Part shown: in pieces, positions 26,163 through 35,078 of the stretch
Position numbering within the stretch: the first letter of the stretch is position 1
How the letters are laid out: each line of letters opens with the position of its first letter
NCBI RefSeq assembly: GCF_018070045.1
Contig: NZ_JAGPYK010000005.1
Span: 124,001 to 188,000, forward strand
DNA from: Micromonospora sp. U21
GTDB lineage: Bacteria > Actinomycetota > Actinomycetes > Mycobacteriales > Micromonosporaceae
Length of the DNA: 64,000 bases
Direction: 5' to 3'
Translations under genes and position numbers: made by a program
Notes under the pieces: model-generated
What the model saw: the letters and a program-made list of their open reading frames with translations, nothing else
Databases searched by the model: none
What the model was told of the DNA's origin: nothing

Positions 26163-27056
26163 ATGAGTGACGGAACCTTCCTGGCGGCCGAGATCAAGAC
26201 CCAGCCGGATGACTGGCTCGGTGTCCTGGACGTGCTGCCCTCCGTGGCGATGGACCTTCCGCAGCCTGGCGAGCGAGTCGCGGTGCTCGGATGTGGAACG
26301 TCGCTGTTCATCGCCCAGGCCTACGCGGCCCTGCGCGAGAGCGCCGGCGAGGGCATCACCGACGCGTGGCCGGCCAGTGAACACCAGCTCGGCCGTGGCT
26401 ACGACCGGGTGTTGTGCATAACACGCTCGGGCACCACGACCGAGGTGCTCGACGTCCTCAAGCTGCGCCGGGACGGCACGCCGGCCACCGTCATCACCGC
26501 CGACGCGACGTCCCCGGCGGTGAGCCTGGCCCGTCCGGTCGTGCTCGGCGACGTCGACGAGCGTTCGGTCGTACAGACCCGCTTCGCGACGACCACCCTC
26601 GCGCTGTTGCGGGCGGCCCTCGGTCACGACCTGCGTCCGGTCGCCGACCAGGCACGACAGATTCTCGACCGTGGCGGCGACGCGACGAGCCCGGCCGCGT
26701 CGGCCGACCAGATCACCTTCCTCGGACGCGGCTGGACGGTCGGGCTCGCACACGAGGCGGCCCTGAAGCTACGCGAAACGACCCAGCTGTGGACCGAGTC
26801 CTACCCGGCCATGGAGTACCGGCACGGTCCGCTCAGCATCACCGCGCCCGGCCGGGTCGTCTGGGCGTTCGGAGAGGTCCCCGTCGGCCTGCCGGATCAG
26901 GTCCGCGCCACCGGCGGACACTTCGAGTGGTCCGACGTGGACCCGCTCGCCGATCTGGTCCGCGTCCACCAGTTGTGTTCGCTGCGAGCTCGGGCAGCAG
27001 GGCTCGACCCCGACCAGCCGCGCAACCTGACCCGGTCGGTCATCCTCGACGGCTGA
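26163..27056 (+). CDS. SIS-domain sugar isomerase/deaminase (AgaS-like)
   Basis: A 297-aa protein with two SIS (sugar isomerase) domains: VAVLGCGTSLFIAQAYA and LCITRSGTTTEVLDVLKL in the first, ITFLGRGWTVGLAHEAALKL with ESYPAMEYRHGPLSI in the second. This arrangement matches AgaS and the isomerase half of GlmS. In the aga pathway AgaS deaminates and isomerises galactosamine 6-phosphate to tagatose 6-phosphate. No glutaminase domain is present. It is shorter than typical AgaS (about 380 aa). It is transcribed with the GH109-like gene, or from a promoter of its own. Confidence 0.8.
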   Translation: MSDGTFLAAEIKTQPDDWLGVLDVLPSVAMDLPQPGERVAVLGCGTSLFIAQAYAALRESAGEGITDAWPASEHQLGRGYDRVLCITRSGTTTEVLDVLKLRRDGTPATVITADATSPAVSLARPVVLGDVDERSVVQTRFATTTLALLRAALGHDLRPVADQARQILDRGGDATSPAASADQITFLGRGWTVGLAHEAALKLRETTQLWTESYPAMEYRHGPLSITAPGRVVWAFGEVPVGLPDQVRATGGHFEWSDVDPLADLVRVHQLCSLRARAAGLDPDQPRNLTRSVILDG

Positions 27057-27177
27057 CCGCTCGACACCCGGGCCAGGGTGCCGCCGGTGGCCGGGTCAGG
27101 TGGCCCGGCGCTGACTGCCTCGCGTCGGCCCAGCAGGGTTAAGCAAGTGTGCCAGGATCATGCGTCAAACGATCAGA

Positions 27178-27240
27178 TTCAAGCAAAAGATTTCCGATCG
27201 GCCATTGCGCTCGCAAGTGGAGTGACCAATACTGCTTGAA
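27178..27240 (+). promoter_or_regulatory. Candidate promoter and operator of GH109-like gene
   Basis: TTGCGC (27205-27210) and AATACT (27228-27233) are spaced 17 bp and lie in an AT-rich pocket 50 bp before the GTG at 27284. A perfect 8-bp inverted pair, TTCAAGCA (27178-27185) and TGCTTGAA (27233-27240), flanks it, as expected for a regulator that binds both sides of a promoter. Candidate site for the DeoR protein. Confidence 0.4.
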
Positions 27241-27283
27241 ATTTCGCGTGACGCGTCACATTCCCGCAGAGGAGCTGATCCAC

Positions 27284-28783
27284 GTGAGTCCCAACGAAGC
27301 CATCCCGAACGAGTCCACCGCGGCAGCCGGGTCCCACCCGTCGCGTCGTAACGTCCTGAAGGGCGTGGGCGCGCTGGGCGCCGCGGCCGGACTGGGCGGT
27401 GCCCTGCTTCCGGGAGCGGCGGCCAGTGCGGCACCCGCGGCCGAACCTGCCCGGATCAAGGGCAAAGAGAAGTCCATGGTCAACGTGCCCTTCGAGGGCT
27501 TCGACGAGGTGCGCGTCGGCATCATCGGCCTTGGCAACCGCGGCGGAGACCAGGCCATGCGGTGGGCCGCCGTCTCCACGATCACCGCGGTCTGCGACAT
27601 CCGGCCCGACCACGTCGCGGAAACCATCAGCCGGATCATGGACCAGGGCTTCCAGGACAAGGAGCCGGTCGGCTACTCCAACGGCGAGGAGGACTTCGAG
27701 CGGCTCGTCCGCCGCGACGATATCGACCTGATCTATATCGCCACGCCGTGGGAGTGGCACCACCCGATGGCCAAGGCGGCCATGGAGCACGGCAAGCACG
27801 TTGCCATCGAGCTGCCCATCGCGCCGTACCTGGACGACATCTGGGACCTTGTCCGCACGTCCGAGCGCACCGGCAAGCACTGCATGCTGCTGGAGAACGT
27901 GAACTACTTCCGCCCCGAGATGCAGATGTTCAACATGGCCAAGGCGGGGCTTTTCGGCGAGTTGCAGCACGCCTCCGGTGGCTACGTCCACGACCTGCGC
28001 TGGCCGTACACCTTCGGGGGTGCCTACCACCCGGAGCACTGGCGGCGGCGCTGGCAGACCCGGATGAACGCCGCCCACTACCCGATGCACGGGCTCGGGC
28101 CGGTCTCGGCCTGCCTGGACATCAACCGCGGCGACCGCTTCGACGAACTGGTCGCGGTCGCCTCCCGACCCAAGGCGCTGGCCCTGTTCCGCGAGGAGGA
28201 CCCGCGGGTCGGCGCGGACCACCCGTCCTGGGACGACGATCCCTACATCTCCGGGGACCGCAAGCAGGTCTTCATCAAGACCGTCAACGACCGGTTCATC
28301 CGGGTCGAGCACGACGTGAACTCGCCCCACCCGTACAGCCGGGAGACCACGCTCACCGGGACCCGGGGTTCACTGGAACTGGACAACGCCCGGATCTACC
28401 TGGAGTCACTCGGTCACACGAACCACGCGTGGCGGACCGGCAGTGCCTTCAGCACGATCATGAACCAGCACGACCACTGGATCTGGCCGGCCCTGCAGGA
28501 CCTGGCCAGCCAGTACGGTGGGCACGGCGGCGGCGACTTCATCTCCATCTTCCGGATGGTCCAGCTGATGCGCCTGGGCATGACCCCGGACATCGACGTC
28601 TACGACTCGGCGGCGTGGTGCTCGGTGATCCCGCTCAGCCACGAGTCGCTGAAGGGCAAGGGTTTCAAGTCGGTCAAGGTGCCCGACTTCACGCGCGGCC
28701 ACTGGACGCAGGCGCGCCCCACGTTCGACCGTCCGCGGCCGGAGGACCCGTGGCTGGACGGCAACGGCCGGCCGCGCCGGTAG
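27284..28783 (+). CDS. Tat-exported GH109-like glycosidase (alpha-N-acetylgalactosaminidase type)
   Basis: A 499-aa member of the Gfo/Idh/MocA superfamily that matches glycoside hydrolase family 109, the NAD-dependent alpha-N-acetylgalactosaminidases. The N-terminus carries a Tat signal (SRRNVLKG, twin Arg 21-22, then an Ala-rich core). The Rossmann motif is VGIIGLGNRGGD. Conserved GH109 segments include IATPWEWHHPMAKAAMEHGK, LENVNYFRPEM, the YVHDLRWPY loop, HYPMHGLGPVSACLDINRGDR, GHGGGDF and the closing IPDFT-like VPDFTRGHW. GTG 27284 follows GAGGAG; the frame runs further up without homology. Export by Tat fits an enzyme folded around NAD before secretion. It would release terminal GalNAc from glycans outside the cell. 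Confidence 0.8.
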   Translation: MSPNEAIPNESTAAAGSHPSRRNVLKGVGALGAAAGLGGALLPGAAASAAPAAEPARIKGKEKSMVNVPFEGFDEVRVGIIGLGNRGGDQAMRWAAVSTITAVCDIRPDHVAETISRIMDQGFQDKEPVGYSNGEEDFERLVRRDDIDLIYIATPWEWHHPMAKAAMEHGKHVAIELPIAPYLDDIWDLVRTSERTGKHCMLLENVNYFRPEMQMFNMAKAGLFGELQHASGGYVHDLRWPYTFGGAYHPEHWRRRWQTRMNAAHYPMHGLGPVSACLDINRGDRFDELVAVASRPKALALFREEDPRVGADHPSWDDDPYISGDRKQVFIKTVNDRFIRVEHDVNSPHPYSRETTLTGTRGSLELDNARIYLESLGHTNHAWRTGSAFSTIMNQHDHWIWPALQDLASQYGGHGGGDFISIFRMVQLMRLGMTPDIDVYDSAAWCSVIPLSHESLKGKGFKSVKVPDFTRGHWTQARPTFDRPRPEDPWLDGNGRPRR

Positions 28784-28811
28784 GCACGAACGCGGGCTGA
28801 GCTGACCTCCG

Positions 28812-28847
28812 GGGTCGGGCACGAACGGTATTGTCCGTGCCCGACCC
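28812..28847. terminator. Terminator hairpin after the GH109-like gene
   Basis: Perfect 12-bp arms (28812-28823 and 28836-28847) with a 12-nt loop, 28 bp after the stop. It separates the glycosidase transcript from the ROK kinase gene, though read-through could still supply the kinase. Confidence 0.7.
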
Positions 28848-28894
28848 GGTGCCCGGACCAGCAGCCTCAGGTGCGAGTGTGGCGAGGGGAAGCG

Positions 28895-29818
28895 GTGAGC
28901 GAGGACGCGGTGGTCGTCGCGTTGGACCTGGGCGGTACAGGCATCAAGGCCGCGCTGGTCCGGGCGGATGGGACCAGCCATCACACCGAACGGCACGCCA
29001 CCGGCGCTCATCGGGGTCCGGAGGCGGTCGTGGAGACCGTCCTGTCCGTCGCCGGAGGGCTGGCTGGCAAGGCCCGCACCGATGGGTTGACGCCGGTGGC
29101 GGTGGGCATCGCGGTGCCCGGAGTGATCGACGAGGTGGCCGGCGTGGCGGTCTGGTCGGCGAACGTCGGCTTCCGGGACGTACCGTTGCGGGACCTCGCC
29201 GTCGCGCGGCTCGGGCTGCCTGTGGCGCTCGGGCACGACGTTCGGGTGGGCGGCGTGGCCGAGGCCCGGCTCGGCGCCGGGCGGGGTAGCCGGCACGTGC
29301 TCTTCGTCGCGATAGGCACCGGCATCGCCGCCGCTCACGTGGTCGGCGGGTCGGCCTACGCGGGCGCCCACGGCGCCGCTGGCGAACTCGGTCACATCGT
29401 GGTCCGTCCCGGTGGGCCGCGCTGCGGCTGCGGCCGGCTCGGCTGTTTGGAGGCGGTCGCTTCGGCGGCCGCGGTCGGCCGGCGTTACGCGGAACTGGCC
29501 GGTACGCCCGCCACCGCGGCTGACGTCGCCGCGCGGGCCGCCGCCGGGGAGGAACTCGCTGGGCAGGTGTGGCGCGACACGGTCGACGCGCTCGCCGACG
29601 GGCTCCTCACCGGACAGTCGCTCTACGATGCGGAGGTGATGGTGATCGGCGGCGGGCTCGCCGAGGCCGGGGCCGGGTTGATCGATCCGCTCCGGGCGGC
29701 GTTGCGCGGGCGGCTCGCGTTTCACCGGGAGCCGCGGCTGGTGCGGGCCGCGCTCGGCGACGGGGCTGGCCGCCTCGGCGCCGCCCTGCTCGCGCTCGAT
29801 CGCATGGAAGTGTCGTGA
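28895..29818 (+). CDS. ROK-family sugar kinase
   Basis: A 307-aa ROK kinase. The ATP-binding motif is VVALDLGGTGIKAALV, the substrate-binding motif GELGHIVV and the ROK zinc motif CGCGRLGCLEA are all present, so it is a kinase rather than a repressor (no helix-turn-helix). Start GTG 28895 follows GAGGGG. By context it is the best candidate for the N-acetylgalactosamine (or galactosamine) kinase that opens the pathway; glucose or GlcNAc are alternatives. It lies just beyond a terminator and is convergent with the erythromycin-esterase-like gene. Confidence 0.85.
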   Translation: MSEDAVVVALDLGGTGIKAALVRADGTSHHTERHATGAHRGPEAVVETVLSVAGGLAGKARTDGLTPVAVGIAVPGVIDEVAGVAVWSANVGFRDVPLRDLAVARLGLPVALGHDVRVGGVAEARLGAGRGSRHVLFVAIGTGIAAAHVVGGSAYAGAHGAAGELGHIVVRPGGPRCGCGRLGCLEAVASAAAVGRRYAELAGTPATAADVAARAAAGEELAGQVWRDTVDALADGLLTGQSLYDAEVMVIGGGLAEAGAGLIDPLRAALRGRLAFHREPRLVRAALGDGAGRLGAALLALDRMEVS

Positions 29819-29857
29819 CCGAACGGATCAGCGGCAGGATGGTCAACCCGACCGGGG

Positions 29858-31081
29858 TCATCCAGCATGTTGGGGAGCCTGGCTCCGCCGGGCATCCTTG
29901 ACGAAGACGATCCCGTCGGTGCTGGCCACGTTGGCCGGATCAAGCGGGGAGTAACCGAACCAGGGAGAGACCCGGGCAGCGGGCGTCACGTTGGCGAGGG
30001 CAGTGGCCAGTCTGCGGGCGTCGACGAAGCAACGTTCCTGCGGGAGCGCGTACAGCAGACCCTCGATGGTGTCCGGAGCCGGGACGTCCACGCCCTGGTG
30101 GCGGATCGTGCCGAGGGCTGTGGCGAGGAACGCGTACGCCTCGCCCAGGTGGGCGCTGACGATCGCGCCGGCGCTCCACCATTTCACCGGCAGATCGCCC
30201 ATCCGCATCGTGCTCATGTCCCGCTGGAGGTGGCCGTTGTGGGCGTTCACCAGCGCCGGGCCCCGCTCCGCGATGGCGAGCAGGTTGGCGGCCATCATTG
30301 AATCGCGTACGCCGAGCAGCCTCGCCATGCGGCTGGATGACGTGTCGGCCATCCCGAAGTGGTAGCGCAGCAGGCCGATGGCGGTGCGCCCGTACAGGCG
30401 TGCCCGGTGCCAGTACTCCCGTGAGGACGCCGTGATCAGGCGTGGCGTCTGCGCGTCGAGCAGCGCCACCAGCTCGTCGGCGAGCAGCCGCAGCTGTGTG
30501 GCGTCGGGCGTCTGCCCCACGGACCGGGACGGGTCCATCATGGCGGCGGGGTTGGTCCACCGGTCGTCGCCGCCGAGCAGTTGGTCGAGCGTCTGCTCGG
30601 TGCAGGGAAGCAGGTCGGGGTCGACCCAGGTGGTGAGGTAGGAGTGGAGCGCGGTGAGGGCCTGCCGGGGGCTCGCGGCGCCGGTTATCTCCAGCGGGCC
30701 GTCGAAACCGGCGAAGCGCAGGTGCTGTGACGCGGGCCGGCCGTCGTTGTACGCGCGCATCCAGCGCACCAGCTCACGGTTGGCGGCGAAGGCGCCCCAC
30801 TGGTGGCTGAAGCCGCGCTCCATGACCTCGTCGAGGATGCCATTGCCCGAGGTGACGTAGTCGTCCACGACCAGGCCCAGCACGCAGTCGCTCTCGATGG
30901 CGAACGTCCGGTAGCCCTCCTGTTCGACGAGTTGCTGGAAAAGATCGTTCCGCAGCTCGAGGAGATCGCCTTCGCCATGGGTGGGCTCGCCCAGGGCAAG
31001 CAGCCGCGGCGTGGCCGCGAGCAACGCCATGACGGTACGAGCGTCGACGACGTGGGCGGCGTCTGTGATACCAGCAGTCAT
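29858..31081 (-). CDS. Erythromycin esterase family protein
   Basis: A 407-aa cytoplasmic protein of the erythromycin esterase family. Signatures are LLALGEPTHGEGDLLELRND (the GExTHG motif with its metal-dependent His), FAIESD, the central FAGFDGPLE and NAHNGHLQRDM. Members hydrolyse macrolide lactones (EreA/EreB) but most chromosomal actinomycete homologues have no assigned substrate, so resistance should not be assumed. Its promoter region is in the 84-bp gap to the GH15 gene's stop, which is read in the same direction. Confidence 0.8.
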   Translation of the reverse strand: MTAGITDAAHVVDARTVMALLAATPRLLALGEPTHGEGDLLELRNDLFQQLVEQEGYRTFAIESDCVLGLVVDDYVTSGNGILDEVMERGFSHQWGAFAANRELVRWMRAYNDGRPASQHLRFAGFDGPLEITGAASPRQALTALHSYLTTWVDPDLLPCTEQTLDQLLGGDDRWTNPAAMMDPSRSVGQTPDATQLRLLADELVALLDAQTPRLITASSREYWHRARLYGRTAIGLLRYHFGMADTSSSRMARLLGVRDSMMAANLLAIAERGPALVNAHNGHLQRDMSTMRMGDLPVKWWSAGAIVSAHLGEAYAFLATALGTIRHQGVDVPAPDTIEGLLYALPQERCFVDARRLATALANVTPAARVSPWFGYSPLDPANVASTDGIVFVKDARRSQAPQHAG

Positions 31082-31165
31082 GCCCTAAACCGTATCGCTG
31101 AACCAACGGTGGAGGCTTTCCGTCGATATCAGCAGGACGATGAGGTGAAACCTTCAAAGCGGTCG

Positions 31166-32980
31166 TTAGCTGGTGGGGGCGTCCCGGATGGCGAGCGCGG
31201 CTTGGACGAGCGCGGCGTGGGTCAGTGTCTGGGGGTAGTTGCCGAGGTGGGCGCCGGTTGCGGGGTCCAGCTCCTCGGCGTAGAGGCCGAGTGGGCTGGC
31301 GTGGTCGAGCATGGTCTGGAAAAGCTCGACCGCCTCGGTGCGGCGCCCGGTGCGGGCGAGGGCCTGAACGAGCCAGAATGAGCAGGGCAGGAACGCGCCC
31401 TCGGTGCCGGGGAAGCCGTCACGCCCGGGCGGATAGCGGTAGAGCAGCGGACCGCCAGCGGAGAGCGTGTCCCGAATGGCGTCGATGGTGCCGTGCACAC
31501 GGGGCGAATCGACGCTGTCGATGTTCAGCAGCGGCAGGACGAGCAGCGCCGCGTCGAGGCCCTCCGAGCCGTAGCGGCGGACGTAGCTGCCCGTCGTCGG
31601 GTTGAAGCCGGATGTCCGGACCTCGGCGGCGATGGCATCTCGTGCCTTCTGCCAGCGGCGACGTTGACGGTCCGCCAGGGGGTGAGTGTCGGCGATGCGC
31701 AGGGCTCGGTCCAGCGCGAGCCAGCCCATGAGCTTGGAGTGTACGTGTTGGGCCGGTTCGCGGACCTCCCAGATGCCGGCGTCGGGCTCCTGCCAGCAAC
31801 GGGTGACCACGTCGGCGAAGCCGCGCACCGCCCGCCACGTCTCGCTGGAGAGGCGGTGCCCAGCCTGTGCGAACGCCCAGGCGGCGTCGGTCACCCAGCC
31901 GTAACCGTCGAGCTGGTGTTGCCCGGCGGCGCTGTTGCCGATCCGTACCGGGACGCTGCCGAGATAGCCGGGCCAGCCGGGCACCTCCCGTTCTGCTGGT
32001 ACATGACGCCCGTACAGGGTGAGCAGTGCCGGCAGGCGTGGCCTCTGCAGCCGGCTGGCGTGCAGCAGCCACGCGAGGAAGCCGCGGGCCTCGTCGGCTT
32101 TGCCGACGCTGAGGAAGGCACTGACGCCGATGCTGGCGTCGCGGGGCCAGACATAGCGGTAGTCCCAATTCCGCACCCCGCCGGCATCCTCGGGCAGAGA
32201 CGTTGTGGGTGCGGCCACCGGGGCTCGTGAGGGCGAGTAGGTCAGCAGCCGCAGGGTCAGCAGGCTTCGTACGACGTGTTCCCGGAAGGGCAGTGACCTG
32301 TCGATGTCGACGGTCCAGGCCCGCCAGCGGTCCTCGTCCTCGGTCAGCAGTTGCCAGGCCGATGCCGGCTCGACGTGGATCAGCGGTTCGCGGTGGGCCA
32401 CGGCCAGCACGAGTGTGACCGGACGGCCCGGCCTGACCGTGATCAAGGTAGGCCGACCTGGTTCGATATCCAGCGTGGGTGCGCTGCCCAGAGAAACCGC
32501 CAGTGAACCCCACTGACACACCAGGGCCTCGCGCCGTTGGTGGATTCGGGGCCGGCGGTGCCGTACGCCGAAGCGGGGGTCGAACTCGACGACGGCGTCG
32601 ACGGCTGCCTCATCGGTCGACAGACGCCGCACGATCAGTGTCGTGGGCAGCAGGCGACCGGTCACCTCGGCCACCATGCCCTCGGTGAGGGTGAGCCGGC
32701 TGCTGCCCACCGCCCACGTCGTCTCCAGGGTGGCGGTGTACTGCCGGTAGCGCCGTTCGACGACCGTAGCCGGTCGGGCCGGGCCGACCCGGAACGTTCC
32801 CGCGTCGGGGCCCCCGATCAGCCGGCCGAACAGGGGCTCGCCGTCGAAGCGGGGCACGCAGAGCCAGTCGATCCCGCCGTCACCGGCGACGAGGGCAGCG
32901 GTGCGTGTATCACCCAGCAATCCATAGTCGCTGATCGCCGCCGGGGGCCGGGGACACGTCGTGTCGTACCCACCGGTCAT
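31166..32980 (-). CDS. GH15-family glycoside hydrolase (glucoamylase/trehalase-like)
   Basis: A 604-aa protein with the N-terminal beta-sandwich and (alpha/alpha)6 catalytic domain of family GH15. Start ATG 32980 gives the standard AISDYGLLGDTRTAALVAGD opening; the open frame to 33181 has no homology. Landmarks: NWDYRYVWPRDAS, GIWEVREPAQHVHSKLMGW (general acid Glu) and GTEGAFLPCSFWLVQAL (base Glu). GH15 includes glucoamylases, dextranases and the phosphate-dependent actinobacterial trehalases; this protein lacks a signal peptide, so an intracellular alpha-glucan or trehalose substrate is likely. It is followed upstream on the same strand by a small membrane protein. Confidence 0.85.
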   Translation of the reverse strand: MTGGYDTTCPRPPAAISDYGLLGDTRTAALVAGDGGIDWLCVPRFDGEPLFGRLIGGPDAGTFRVGPARPATVVERRYRQYTATLETTWAVGSSRLTLTEGMVAEVTGRLLPTTLIVRRLSTDEAAVDAVVEFDPRFGVRHRRPRIHQRREALVCQWGSLAVSLGSAPTLDIEPGRPTLITVRPGRPVTLVLAVAHREPLIHVEPASAWQLLTEDEDRWRAWTVDIDRSLPFREHVVRSLLTLRLLTYSPSRAPVAAPTTSLPEDAGGVRNWDYRYVWPRDASIGVSAFLSVGKADEARGFLAWLLHASRLQRPRLPALLTLYGRHVPAEREVPGWPGYLGSVPVRIGNSAAGQHQLDGYGWVTDAAWAFAQAGHRLSSETWRAVRGFADVVTRCWQEPDAGIWEVREPAQHVHSKLMGWLALDRALRIADTHPLADRQRRRWQKARDAIAAEVRTSGFNPTTGSYVRRYGSEGLDAALLVLPLLNIDSVDSPRVHGTIDAIRDTLSAGGPLLYRYPPGRDGFPGTEGAFLPCSFWLVQALARTGRRTEAVELFQTMLDHASPLGLYAEELDPATGAHLGNYPQTLTHAALVQAALAIRDAPTS

Positions 32981-33014
32981 GGAGATCGCTCCCTGAGGAG
33001 TCGTGCGACGCGGG

Positions 33015-33491
33015 TCACTTGGCCTGTAGGAGCAGCCCGAGGACCACCCCGTAGAGGACGTGGACGACAGCCACGACCGCGGGAGTCTGGATGCCGTAGT
33101 TGACGGCGAACAGACCGGGCGGCTCCAGCACGGCCCTGCTGGCCGGGCCCGCCCGCTGGGAGGCCATGCGCGGGTGGACACCCGGCAGTAGCGGCAGGAG
33201 CAGCGTCAGCGCAACCCCGACGTGGATGGTCCCGAGCAGCGCCCCGATCCACCAGGTGGCGCGGTGCAGCAGGGCGAACGTGGCCGCGTAGCCGAGGGCG
33301 AAGCCCTGACCGGCGCAGAGGTGCATGAAGAACCCGACGACCCGGGCCCGGTCGGGATCCTCGGTGACGAGGGTCCCGAGTACCAGGGGAAAGTCGAGGC
33401 GAGTGAGGCCGGCCAGTTGAGCAGTGATCAGCACTGCGGTGAGCACCGCGGTGGCGACCAACCCGAACAACGCCCATCCGGCCCAGTCCAT
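33015..33491 (-). CDS. Small membrane protein, unknown function
   Basis: A 158-aa protein with four predicted membrane helices: around residues 5-28, 55-75, 78-102 and 130-155. No charged catalytic motif is visible. It ends 35 bp before the GH15 start on the same strand, so the two may be one operon. Family not recognised. Confidence 0.6.
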   Translation of the reverse strand: MDWAGWALFGLVATAVLTAVLITAQLAGLTRLDFPLVLGTLVTEDPDRARVVGFFMHLCAGQGFALGYAATFALLHRATWWIGALLGTIHVGVALTLLLPLLPGVHPRMASQRAGPASRAVLEPPGLFAVNYGIQTPAVVAVVHVLYGVVLGLLLQAK

Positions 33492-33733
33492 CTCAGCAGC
33501 GCTGAACGTCGCGCGGCACGCGGCACCGCGACGTTCTCTCGGTCATCGGTCCGTCCTCTGGCTGAACAACGTGCAGGTCCCTGGTCCTGATCTGACGCCC
33601 GCGTGGCATCAAATCGGACGACTGTGGCCGTACCGGCTTTTCACCATAAGCCACTGAACTGTGACGAGATGTGTTCTCGCCGAGATGCGACCGGCGCCAG
33701 GACGGCCCCCACCGGCTGGAGGAAATGGTGTGC

Positions 33734-34384
33734 TCAGGGGCGTCGTGTAGCGCGCACGACGACGTCGTGCAGAGGGACCGCCTGGCCGCCGGGGCCGGTG
33801 ACCGTGCGGACGTGCTCTTCGGCGGTGGTGATCTCCCACGTGGTGTTGTCCAGGCCCGCGGTGATGTCCGCGAGGGTGACCGATGCCTCGGCTGGAGGGT
33901 GGTGCCCGTGCCCGGTGGCTCCCGAGGTGTGCAGGTGCCCGACGATCAGCAGGGTGCCGCCGGGCGCCACCCATCCGGAGATGCGGTCATAGAAGGCCAG
34001 TTGCGGAATCGCGGGGTGCGCGTAGTGCGTCGTGACCAGGTCGAACCGCGTGCCCGGGTCCCAGACGGTCAGGTCCGCCTCAACCCACTGCACGCGCTCG
34101 AACATTCCGCTGTTCGTCGCGGCCTCGGCGGCGCGGGCGAGGACTTCCGGGGCGATGTCGACTGCGGTGACATGCCAGCCGTGCGAGGCGAGCCAGATCG
34201 CCTCGGCGCCGGCGCCGCACCCGGCATCCAACGCCGTGCCCGGCACCAGGCTGCCGGTCTCGCGGGCGAGATACGGATGCGGGGCACTCCCGGCCACCGC
34301 TGCGGGTCCGTCGCGGTGCGCCTGGTGCCAGTGCCGCTCCCAGTAGTCCTTGTCGAACCCGTGCGTCATCGCCTGCTCGGCCAT
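33734..34384 (-). CDS. SAM-dependent methyltransferase (class I)
   Basis: A 216-aa class I methyltransferase: motif I GTALDAGCGAGAEAIWLA, motif II VTAVDIAPEVLA, motif IV FDLVTTHYAHP, and a final beta hairpin. The start is ATG 34384 with AAGGGGCAGG upstream; the longer frame to 34636 has no homology. Substrate unknown. It is divergent from the XRE-cupin regulator at 34482, and the operator between them suggests it is that regulator's target. Confidence 0.8.
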   Translation of the reverse strand: MAEQAMTHGFDKDYWERHWHQAHRDGPAAVAGSAPHPYLARETGSLVPGTALDAGCGAGAEAIWLASHGWHVTAVDIAPEVLARAAEAATNSGMFERVQWVEADLTVWDPGTRFDLVTTHYAHPAIPQLAFYDRISGWVAPGGTLLIVGHLHTSGATGHGHHPPAEASVTLADITAGLDNTTWEITTAEEHVRTVTGPGGQAVPLHDVVVRATRRP

Positions 34385-34447
34385 CTGACCTGCCCCTTCA
34401 CCGACTTCGTGTGTTGCTGCCGACTGTGACCGGCGACGAACCGATAC

Positions 34448-34471
34448 GCAAAACTTCTTGCCGAATGGCAA
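34448..34471. promoter_or_regulatory. Operator of the XRE-cupin regulator / methyltransferase pair
   Basis: TTGCC-GAAT-GGCAA (34458-34471) is a perfect palindrome 10 bp before the regulator's ATG, and an overlapping GCAA...TTGC pair (34448-34461) adds a third half-site. Position between two divergent genes is typical of an autoregulated XRE repressor. Confidence 0.6.
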
Positions 34472-34481
34472 AATTGGGGGC

Positions 34482-35078
34482 ATGGACACGGACCTGGACC
34501 GCACGCTCGACGCCGTCGGGCCGAGGCTGAAGCACCTGCGGCTCCGCCGCGACATCACGCTCACCGACCTCGCGGGGGAAACCGGCATCTCCGCCAGCAC
34601 GCTGTCCAGGCTCGAGGCGGGCCTGCGTCGCCCCACGCTCGAGCAGCTCCTCCCGCTCGCTCGCGCCTACGGCGTCACTCTCGACGAGCTCGTCGACGCG
34701 CCGCCTACCGGTGATCCCCGCATCAACCTGCGCCCCGTCGCGTGCAGTGACGGGTCGACGGTCCTGCCGCTGACCCGCAGGCCCGGAGGCATCCAGGCCT
34801 ACAAGTTCGTCCTCCCGACCGGGGCTGACGACCGCGAACCCGACCTGCGCACCCACGAGGGCTACGACTGGGTCTACGTCCTCAACGGCACGCTGCGCCT
34901 GGTCCTCGGCGAGCACACGCTCATCCTCAGACCCGGAGAAGCCGCGGAGTTCGACACCCGCACCCCGCACTGGTTCGGCTCCACCAGTTCCGGTCCCGTC
35001 GAGTACCTCAGCCTGATCGGCAAACAGGGCGAACGCGCGCACGTCCGCGCAGCGCCAAGATCGGGCCCGTCCGAGTAA
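34482..35078 (+). CDS. XRE-family regulator with C-terminal cupin domain
   Basis: A 198-aa regulator. The XRE helix-turn-helix is at about residues 18-72 (LRRDITLTDLAGETGISAST), and a cupin-2 sensor domain follows at about 115-185 (HEGYDWVYVLNGTLRLVLGE and LRPGEAAEFDTRTPHWFGS). The cupin probably senses a small molecule or metal. It is divergent from the methyltransferase and shares the palindrome upstream. The spacing between the GGGGG tract and ATG serves as ribosome binding site. Confidence 0.85.
   Translation: MDTDLDRTLDAVGPRLKHLRLRRDITLTDLAGETGISASTLSRLEAGLRRPTLEQLLPLARAYGVTLDELVDAPPTGDPRINLRPVACSDGSTVLPLTRRPGGIQAYKFVLPTGADDREPDLRTHEGYDWVYVLNGTLRLVLGEHTLILRPGEAAEFDTRTPHWFGSTSSGPVEYLSLIGKQGERAHVRAAPRSGPSE

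Noticed and set aside
29858..31081. Macrolide resistance gene
   Set aside because: Erythromycin esterase family is broad; motif presence alone does not show macrolide hydrolysis.
32981..33181. N-terminal extension of the GH15 gene
   Set aside because: The extension lacks family homology and overlaps the adjacent membrane protein gene; ATG 32980 gives the standard N-terminus.
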